Shown in pieces: positions 58,261 through 64,000 of a DNA stretch of 64,000 nucleotides (position 1 is the stretch's first letter; every line of letters begins with the position of its first letter). Source of the stretch: Eubacterium sp. 1001713B170207_170306_E7 (lineage in GTDB: Bacteria; Bacillota; Clostridia; Eubacteriales; Eubacteriaceae); contig NZ_JADMVE010000004.1 in NCBI RefSeq assembly GCF_015547515.1, positions 186,001 to 250,000 on the forward strand, given 5' to 3'. Under the pieces are notes generated by a model. The model was not told the origin of the DNA. It searched no databases and worked only from the letters and a program-made list of their open reading frames with translations. A program made the position numbers and the translations under genes.

Positions 58261-59121
58261 TTATTTCACTTCATCGAAGAAAAATACGGCCAGTGTTCCC
58301 GGGCCCGAGTGGGTACCGATAATGGGCGCCAGCGGCATAATTTTAAAATTGTCGGTCTTGAACTGCCTGCTGGCAAGCTTCACAAAGCTTTCAACCAGAG
58401 GCATATTATCCGCGTGGGTGATGTAGATGGTCTGTTCGTCCAGCTTGTCGCCCTTTTCTCCGATGTATTCCACCATTTTTTTCAGAAGCTTTTTCTCGCC
58501 CCGCGCCTTGTCAAGCTGTCGCAGCTCACCATTTTCGTCAACGTCCAGCAGGGGGCTGATCTTGAGCATGTTTCCGACAATGGCGGTTCCCTTGTTCAGG
58601 CGTCCGCCGCGGTACAGGTACTCCAGATCGGTCACTGTGAAAACATGACGGATATGCGCCGCATAATAGCGGCTCAGCTTTACCAGCTCTTCCATACTGG
58701 CCCCGTTCTGTGCCGCTTCGGCTACCTCACGCACAATCAGGCCGAGGCCTCCCGTTACCGCCTTGGTGTCAAGCACCTCGATATCCGCGTCCGGATACTT
58801 TTCCAGCACATCCCGCTTTGCCAGCATCGCCGCCTGGTAGGTACCGGACAGGCCGCTTGAAAAGCTGAGGTAGATAAAGGGCTCGGACGCCTCCGCCAGC
58901 TCGGTGAACCGTTTCACAAAATCCGCATAGGGAATCTGCGAGGTCTTGTAATGGACGCCGCGGCGCATTTTGCCGTAGAGCACCTCGGGCGTGATCTCGA
59001 TCCCGTCCAGGTAGGTTTTTTCACCCTCAACGACGTATAAGGGCATCAGCTCAACATCATATTTCTCCAGCGTTTCCACCGGCATGTCGCAGGCCGAATC
59101 GGTTAATATTTTTATACTCAT
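58261..59121 (-). CDS. DegV-family fatty-acid-binding protein
   Basis: 286 residues. It starts [27 protein letters not shown] and has the conserved [27 protein letters not shown] and [14 protein letters not shown] segments. DegV/FakB proteins hold a fatty acid for phosphorylation by FakA; no fakA is near. It is monocistronic or linked to prfA (29-nt gap). Confidence 0.9.
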   Translation of the reverse strand: MSIKILTDSACDMPVETLEKYDVELMPLYVVEGEKTYLDGIEITPEVLYGKMRRGVHYKTSQIPYADFVKRFTELAEASEPFIYLSFSSGLSGTYQAAMLAKRDVLEKYPDADIEVLDTKAVTGGLGLIVREVAEAAQNGASMEELVKLSRYYAAHIRHVFTVTDLEYLYRGGRLNKGTAIVGNMLKISPLLDVDENGELRQLDKARGEKKLLKKMVEYIGEKGDKLDEQTIYITHADNMPLVESFVKLASRQFKTDNFKIMPLAPIIGTHSGPGTLAVFFFDEVK

Positions 59122-59166
59122 TGCTTTCCTCTCTGCATTATTTTAATTTACCACTGCAACTGTCAA

Positions 59167-59213
59167 CGCTGCCCGCAGTTTTATGATACAAGGTATCCGT
59201 TTTGCGGGCAGCG
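59167..59213 (-). repeat. Long inverted repeat upstream of degV
   Basis: CGCTGCCCGCA with TGCGGGCAGCG, an 11-bp perfect stem around a 25-nt loop. On the minus strand TTGACA (59159-59164) follows and may be the degV -35 box. No clear T-run; it may end the PHP gene transcript. Confidence 0.5.
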
Positions 59214-59267
59214 GCAGATTCTCTTTATATTCTCAATTTATTATTGTAACATAAAAACAGTGTTTTG

Positions 59268-60023
59268 TTAAAATAAATCTTCTGCATCTTTTCTGGGATC
59301 AGCAAAAAGCCTGCGCCCCTTGGCCTCGAGGTAATCGGTCAGGCGCTTCGTATCCAGATTAATGATCAGCTCGTCCGGGAAATCCGCCTCGTCCAACGCC
59401 TTGTCTGCATAGGGAAAATAACCAATGTCGGTACAGAAATGGGTGTCGGTTCCCAGGATAACCGGAATATCCAGCTCCTTGCAGCGCTTGGCGATGGCCA
59501 CACAGTTTGGCTTGGAACCGTGCCGGATAAAAAATGAGCCGTTATTGATCTCAATGAGGGTATCCTTCCGCTTCGCCTCCTGCAGAATCGCCTCATAGTC
59601 AAGCTCATAGCTCGGATTGCCAAGATGGCAGATAAAATCCACCAGCGGATTGTTAATGGCGCCGAGAACCGCCGAGGTGTTGTCTGCCTTTGAGCCCGGC
59701 GCGATACAGGGCTCATGCAGAGATGCGGAGACAATCTCGAGACGCCCCGCAATTCGCTCAGACACATCAATGGTGCCGTCCTTGTCCATAATATTGGATT
59801 CCATTCCCTTCAGCACCTTCACGTTATTGATCACCGGCGGAATGACCCGGTAGTTGGCAAAAAACATTTCGCCGGGGGATCCGGGAATCTCTGGCCCGTG
59901 CTCTGTCAGGCAGAACATTTCAAGCCCTCTTCTCGACGCTGCTTCAACCAGTTCCATCAATGTGCAGTAGGCATGGCCGCAGGCCAGTGTATGTGTATGT
60001 CCGTCGAGTACGTATTTTCTCAC
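59268..60023 (-). CDS. PHP-domain phosphatase (YcdX/histidinol-phosphatase-like)
   Basis: 251 residues. Metal-binding motifs of the PHP fold: DGHTHTLACGHA at 8-19, TEHGPEIPG near 40, ESNIMDKDG near 74, SLHEP near 102, CHLGNP near 132 and GTDTHF near 192. It overlaps hprK by 4 nt (ATGA), so it is coupled to the uvrC-hprK operon. The substrate is unknown; relatives cleave small phosphate esters. Confidence 0.85.
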   Translation of the reverse strand: MRKYVLDGHTHTLACGHAYCTLMELVEAASRRGLEMFCLTEHGPEIPGSPGEMFFANYRVIPPVINNVKVLKGMESNIMDKDGTIDVSERIAGRLEIVSASLHEPCIAPGSKADNTSAVLGAINNPLVDFICHLGNPSYELDYEAILQEAKRKDTLIEINNGSFFIRHGSKPNCVAIAKRCKELDIPVILGTDTHFCTDIGYFPYADKALDEADFPDELIINLDTKRLTDYLEAKGRRLFADPRKDAEDLF

Positions 60024-61015
60024 TTCTGTTCCTCCTTAAGCGCTTTCTGCTTTTCTTTTTCTTCCTGTTTTTTACGCGCTTCCGCAACCTCTTCATTGTG
60101 CTTCGCGACCTTGTCGCAGAAAATCTGGGCCGAACGGAATCCCAGAGCCTTCATACGGTTGTTGATCGCAGCGGTTTCAATGATTACGGCCAGGTTTCGG
60201 CCTCCCGAAACCGGGATGGTTACCAGCGGCACCTCGATCCCGAGGATATCCTGGGTTTCTTCATCCAGGCCAAGGCGGTCGTAGGGAGAGGTTTCGTCCC
60301 AGTTTTCAAGCCTGATGACCATGTCCACCTCTACCGCCTGCTTAACCGCCTTTGCGCCGTACAGGGTTCTCACATCAATAATGCCAATGCCCCGAACCTC
60401 CATATAATACCGCAGCATTTCAGGCGCTGTGCCGCTCAGCACACGGTCCTGATGGTTGCTGACCTCCACCACGTCGTCGGCGATCAGGGTGCTGCCCCGC
60501 TTCACAAGCTCAAGGGCTGTCTCGCTTTTGCCGATACCGCTGGGCCCTGTGATCAGAACGCCCACACCGTGGACCTCCACCAGAACACCGTGCATACTGA
60601 TCATCGGCGCAGTTTTGCGGTCAATATAGTCAATTAAATGGTAAAAGAAAATAGAGGTTTTTTCCTTGCTTCTGAGCAGAATACGCCCGTGCTTTTTAGC
60701 GGCCGCCTCAAAAATCTCGGCCTCCGGCAGATCCCAGCAGATAATCACACATGGAAAATCATAGGAAAAAAAGTCGTCGATGCGTTTTTCCCGCAACTTG
60801 GGGTCAAGGCTCAGCAGGTAGGAGGTCTCAACCTTCCCGATAATCTGGATACGCTTGGCGTCAAAATATTCATAGTAGCCGTGAAGCTGAAGCCCTGGCC
60901 GGTTCAGCCCGCTGTCGTAAAGGTCAAACTCGTCGACCGGGCTGTAAATTTCCTCAAGATTCAGATCCTTACAAAATTCCCCAAGATTCATACATCCTAA
61001 AGATTCTTCGTTCAT
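60020..61015 (-). CDS. hprK: HPr kinase/phosphorylase
   Basis: 331 residues. The Walker A motif GPSGIGKSETALELVKRG near 157 and the capping region (IADDVVEVSNHQDRVLSG) are intact, along with MEVRGIGIIDVRTLYGAKAVK (family signature) near 203. It phosphorylates HPr on Ser46 to run catabolite control. It overlaps uvrC by 4 nt (ATGA). Confidence 0.95.
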   Translation of the reverse strand: MNEESLGCMNLGEFCKDLNLEEIYSPVDEFDLYDSGLNRPGLQLHGYYEYFDAKRIQIIGKVETSYLLSLDPKLREKRIDDFFSYDFPCVIICWDLPEAEIFEAAAKKHGRILLRSKEKTSIFFYHLIDYIDRKTAPMISMHGVLVEVHGVGVLITGPSGIGKSETALELVKRGSTLIADDVVEVSNHQDRVLSGTAPEMLRYYMEVRGIGIIDVRTLYGAKAVKQAVEVDMVIRLENWDETSPYDRLGLDEETQDILGIEVPLVTIPVSGGRNLAVIIETAAINNRMKALGFRSAQIFCDKVAKHNEEVAEARKKQEEKEKQKALKEEQK

Positions 61016-62910
61016 TTATTCTCTCTCTTTTCTTCAGATTTTGTTTTATGCTTTTCATCATTGAAATAGTCAAAAACCGCCTGGGCTGTTTTATCGCTCA
61101 TCCCCGGCAGTGTTTTAAGCTCCTCCAATGTTGTTTTCTTCAAATTATTAAGGCTGCCGTAATGCCGCATCAGCAGCTCCCGGCGCTTCTTTCCAATACC
61201 CGGAATTTCCTCCAGCCGGGATTCCAGCATTCCCTTTTTACGCAGTGTCTGGTGATACCCCAGAGCGTAGCGGTGAACCTCCTCCGATATATCGCTCAGA
61301 AAGGTGCACAGCGGTGTGGATTTCTTCAGCGGATATTCCTCATCCTTGTAGATGATTCCCCGAATTCTGTGGTGGTCGTCCTTTACCATGCCGCAGACCT
61401 CGATATGAACGTCCGGGTACATCTGTAAAATGCTCCGGACCGCGTCGACATGGGTCTTTCCGCCGTCGATACAGAACACATCCGGGAAGGGCAGAAAGCT
61501 GCTTTTCTTAGGGTCTTTCCCCTCCTTCTGCTCCTTGATCCCCCGCTCAATGCGCCGGAAAATCATTTCCTGCATACTAGCGTAGTCATTCTGTCCGTCC
61601 ACTGATTTTATTTTAAACCGCCGGTAGGCTTTTTTGTCGGGCCTGCCCCCCTGGAATACCACCATACCGCCCACATTGTCGGTGCCGCTGATATTTGAAA
61701 TATCATAGGCCTCGATTTTTTCGGGTGTATGGTCCATTCTGAGCAGATCCTTGAAAGCGTCCAGCCGGCTCTTTTTCTTTTCTTCCTTCTGGCGTTTTTC
61801 AAGCTCATACTGCTTGAGGGTGAGCTCCGCATTTTCTTCTACCATCCGCGTCATTTTTGACTTCTGTCCCTTTTGGGGCTTGGTCAGGATTACCTTTGCG
61901 CCGCGCAGCTCGGCCAGCCACTGGGCAATGGTGTCCTCCTCATCCTTAAGCAGAGGCGCGCCCAGAATAATTTCCCTGGGAATAAAGGGCTTTGAGGAGT
62001 AGTACTGCTTGACAAAGGTTGTCATAATATCCTCCGGAGTGGATTCCTCCACACCCTCGAGAAAGGTGTGATCCCTGCCCAGCATTTTACCGTCGCGGAC
62101 GTTAAAGACCTGGACACAGGCCAGATCATCGTCCTTCGCAAAAGCGATAATATCCTGATCCTGCTGGTTGCTGACGATAATTTTCTGTTTTTCCACAATA
62201 TGCTGAATACCGTAAATCTGATCTCTCAGCTTCGCGGCCAGCTCGTAATCCATATTCTGGGAGGCCTCGTTCATTTTTTCCTCAAGGGTCGAGACCAGCT
62301 CCTTATCCTTTCCGTTGAGAATGGAGAGGATATCGCTGATATAGGCCATGTATTCTTCCTTTGGCACATTGCCCTGACAGGGGGCGCAGCATTGGCCGAT
62401 ATAATAGTTGAGGCAGGGCCGTCCGCTCTTTTCCCCAAAGGCCACCTTTCGGTTGCAGCGCCGCAGGGGGTACAGCTTCCCGATGGCCTCAATGGTTTTC
62501 TTTACCGCAAAGCTGCTGGTAAAGGGGCCGAAATATTTGCCGCCGTCCTTTTTGTGCTCCCTGGTCATAATGACCTTGGGGTACTCATCCTCCAGCGTAA
62601 CCTTGACGTAGGGATAGCTTTTATCATCCTTTAACAGGATATTGTATTTGGGCCGGTGCTCCTTGATCAGGTTGCACTCCAGAATCAGGGCTTCCAGCTC
62701 GCTGTCCACCACAATGGTCTCAATATCACAGATATGGGATACCAGCGTGACGGTTTTGGGCGTCAGGTTTTTGGAATTTTGGAAATACTGCCGGAGGCGG
62801 TTCCTCAGATTGATGGCCTTTCCGACATATATAATATCACCCGCGGCGTTCTTCATCAGGTAAACACCGGGATTTTGCGGGATGTCTTTTAGTTTATTGC
62901 GATCGTACAT
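61012..62910 (-). CDS. uvrC: Excinuclease ABC subunit C
   Basis: 632 residues. The N-terminal GIY-YIG nuclease (PQNPGVYLMKNAAGDIIYVGKAINLRNRLRQYF), the Cys-rich region (CLNYYIGQCCAPCQG), the UVR motif (LEEKMNEASQNMDYELAAKLRDQI), the RNase-H-like endonuclease with EAYDISNISGTDNVGGMVVFQGG, and C-terminal helix-hairpin-helix repeats (LEEIPGIGKKRRELLMRHYGSL) are all present. It makes both incisions in nucleotide excision repair. First gene of the uvrC-hprK-PHP operon. Confidence 0.97.
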   Translation of the reverse strand: MYDRNKLKDIPQNPGVYLMKNAAGDIIYVGKAINLRNRLRQYFQNSKNLTPKTVTLVSHICDIETIVVDSELEALILECNLIKEHRPKYNILLKDDKSYPYVKVTLEDEYPKVIMTREHKKDGGKYFGPFTSSFAVKKTIEAIGKLYPLRRCNRKVAFGEKSGRPCLNYYIGQCCAPCQGNVPKEEYMAYISDILSILNGKDKELVSTLEEKMNEASQNMDYELAAKLRDQIYGIQHIVEKQKIIVSNQQDQDIIAFAKDDDLACVQVFNVRDGKMLGRDHTFLEGVEESTPEDIMTTFVKQYYSSKPFIPREIILGAPLLKDEEDTIAQWLAELRGAKVILTKPQKGQKSKMTRMVEENAELTLKQYELEKRQKEEKKKSRLDAFKDLLRMDHTPEKIEAYDISNISGTDNVGGMVVFQGGRPDKKAYRRFKIKSVDGQNDYASMQEMIFRRIERGIKEQKEGKDPKKSSFLPFPDVFCIDGGKTHVDAVRSILQMYPDVHIEVCGMVKDDHHRIRGIIYKDEEYPLKKSTPLCTFLSDISEEVHRYALGYHQTLRKKGMLESRLEEIPGIGKKRRELLMRHYGSLNNLKKTTLEELKTLPGMSDKTAQAVFDYFNDEKHKTKSEEKRENK

Positions 62911-62971
62911 GTCTATTCCTGAATTTTTTTAAGATTTTTCTACTTTTTGCCAAGAAATACTTTTATTTTTC

Positions 62972-62985
62972 ATACCATTTGGTAT
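62972..62985. promoter_or_regulatory. Palindrome overlapping a -10 box
   Basis: ATACCA-TT-TGGTAT overlaps TATAAT (62983-62988) upstream of the 63036 gene on the plus strand; operator-like. Confidence 0.4.
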
Positions 62986-63035
62986 AATCTATCTATAAAT
63001 AATGCAGTTACTTATACACGAAAGGATGTGTTCCT

Positions 63036-63290
63036 ATGTTTGAAACAGTTATAATCGATGGTCAGAACACCATTTTGTCAAACGGCAGCTTCGAAGTTAA
63101 GATCATTCCTAAAATATACGGCGGCTACACCTTAACCAAGACAGTCAAGGATGATCCGCTTGATATCATTGAAATCCGGGATATCCGCCTGCCGCTCTCT
63201 GAAAAAGAAATCATCCGGGAAGCCAAGGCCCTTTTAAGACAGAGCTATGATTCCGTAGACTTTAACAATTATAACATACAAACCATTTAA
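63036..63290 (+). CDS. Hypothetical protein (84 residues)
   Basis: 84 residues, soluble. It begins MFETVIIDGQNTILSNGSFEVKIIPKIYGGYTLTKTVKDDP and ends in charged helical sequence (LPLSEKEIIREAKALLRQSYDS). No family recognised. The ATG has AAAGGATG upstream and the promoter shows an operator-like palindrome. Transcribed on the plus strand, divergent from uvrC. Confidence 0.55.
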   Translation: MFETVIIDGQNTILSNGSFEVKIIPKIYGGYTLTKTVKDDPLDIIEIRDIRLPLSEKEIIREAKALLRQSYDSVDFNNYNIQTI

Positions 63291-63371
63291 ACAATACCCG
63301 GCAGGGTTAATTTTTAAAATCTGAAAACGTCACAGGCCGCTGCACTCAGGTGTAACGGTCTTTTATTGTCA

Positions 63372-63401
63372 TTGCGCCCTTTCTTTTTACTATGGTATAA
63401 T
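63372..63401 (+). promoter_or_regulatory. Promoter of the HAD phosphatase gene
   Basis: TTGCGC, 18 bp, TATAAT on the plus strand, about 30 nt before the start codon. Confidence 0.6.
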
Positions 63402-63431
63402 TAAGCATCCCATAAGATAAGGAGTTCATTT

Positions 63432-64000
63432 ATGAAAGATTACGCTGCGATTATTTTCGATTTGGACGGCACGCTGCTCGATACCTCCCAAGGTATTTAC
63501 AACGCTGTCCGCGCCACTGAGAAGATCATGCATTTTACACCGGTCGATGACGCGGTCCTTCCCGAGTATGTCGGCCCGCCGACCCTCTTCTCCTATAAAA
63601 AGCACTATGACATCGACGATGACACCGCCAAGAAGGCTGTTGTCCACCACCGTAAATACCAGAGCGAACAGGGCGTAAGGGAAGCGCGGCCCTACGACGG
63701 CATGGCTGACCTGCTCGCAATGCTGAAGGAGTCCGGTCATAAGCTGGGCGTTGCCACCCTCAAGCGCCAGGATATTACAGAGGCGACGCTGGCGGCCGCC
63801 GGGATGCTAAACTGCTTTGATTCCGTCAGAGGCATTGACATGGCAGAGTCCCTGACCAAGTCTGATATCATCAACCTGGTACTCGAAGATCTCCAAATCC
63901 AGCCAGAAAACGCGGTTCTCATCGGCGACAGCGCCTATGACGCCATCGGCGCCGCCCAGAGCGAGGTGGATTTTATCGGCGTTGAGTACGGCTTTGGCTT
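63432..64000 (+). CDS. HAD-IA family hydrolase (phosphoglycolate phosphatase-like), 5' part
   Basis: About 189 codons are visible before the window ends. Motif I is AIIFDLDGTLLDTSQG (residues 6-21), motif II is VATLKRQD, motif III is around SLTKSD, and motif IV is LIGDSAYDAIGAAQSEVDFIGVEYGFG. The layout with a helical cap after motif I fits the Gph/PpaX subfamily. The ATG at 63432 follows AAGGAG. It hydrolyses a small phosphate ester; the substrate is not determined. Confidence 0.9.
   Translation, partial: MKDYAAIIFDLDGTLLDTSQGIYNAVRATEKIMHFTPVDDAVLPEYVGPPTLFSYKKHYDIDDDTAKKAVVHHRKYQSEQGVREARPYDGMADLLAMLKESGHKLGVATLKRQDITEATLAAAGMLNCFDSVRGIDMAESLTKSDIINLVLEDLQIQPENAVLIGDSAYDAIGAAQSEVDFIGVEYGFG

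Overview
The window comes from a low-to-medium GC Firmicute of the acetogen type. It carries a complete carbonyl branch of the Wood-Ljungdahl pathway (CODH, acetyl-CoA synthase, corrinoid protein, its methyltransferase, reductive activator, two CooC ATPases and a nickel-handling locus), an HrcA/CIRCE heat-shock operon and an Agr-type quorum-sensing locus. Gene order and protein style suggest Eubacteriaceae (Eubacterium limosum/callanderi or Acetobacterium-like); this is an inference from recall, not a database result. Nearly all genes lie on the minus strand.

Layout. 1-4.7 kb: 5' part of radC, a MarR regulator, a large YhgE/Pip membrane protein, a small plus-strand gene and a TetR regulator, with a perfect palindrome in the yhgE/small-gene divergent region. 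4.7-9.7 kb: heat-shock operon hrcA-grpE-dnaK-dnaJ behind a perfect CIRCE element. 9.8-12.9 kb: hemW, a tyrosine phosphatase and a WYL regulator. 12.9-15.6 kb: five overlapping genes resembling a phage replication/regulation module. 15.9-16.4 kb: a RelE/ParE-Phd toxin-antitoxin pair. 17.2-20.8 kb: an agr-like system (response regulator, sensor kinase, a 50-residue AgrD-type pro-peptide, a secreted small protein, AgrB). 20.9-24.5 kb: a cluster of small membrane proteins and two paralogous lipoproteins. 24.7-30 kb: an operon beginning with proS and continuing with a MetH-activation-like protein, a condensation-like acyltransferase, DUF6320 and DUF2284 proteins. 30.1-33.7 kb: rpmG-secE-nusG-rplKA and rplJL with an L10 leader. 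33.9-37.9 kb: an acetyltransferase, a 3-hydroxyisobutyrate dehydrogenase-like enzyme, tRNA-Arg(CCT), a PurM-fold protein and a VanY-like peptidase. 38.1-51.8 kb: the acs/CODH region. 52.1-64 kb: cardiolipin synthase, a dicarboxylate symporter, an RmlD-like reductase, pepT, prfA, degV, a PHP phosphatase, hprK, uvrC, a small hypothetical gene and the 5' part of a HAD phosphatase gene.

How parts may work together. AcsA reduces CO2 to CO. AcsE moves a methyl group from methyl-tetrahydrofolate to the AcsCD corrinoid protein, AcsV re-reduces that protein, and AcsB joins CO, methyl and CoA. CooC ATPases, CooT, and a histidine-rich protein that looks like a functional counterpart of CooJ probably insert nickel into AcsA/AcsB. 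An 18-bp motif (17/18 identical) lies at the transcription start of both the cooC2 and acsD promoters, so the two transcription units are probably co-regulated. The agr-like locus would make, export and sense a five-residue thiolactone peptide; the adjacent AT-rich secreted and lipoprotein genes are candidate outputs of, or partners in, that circuit.
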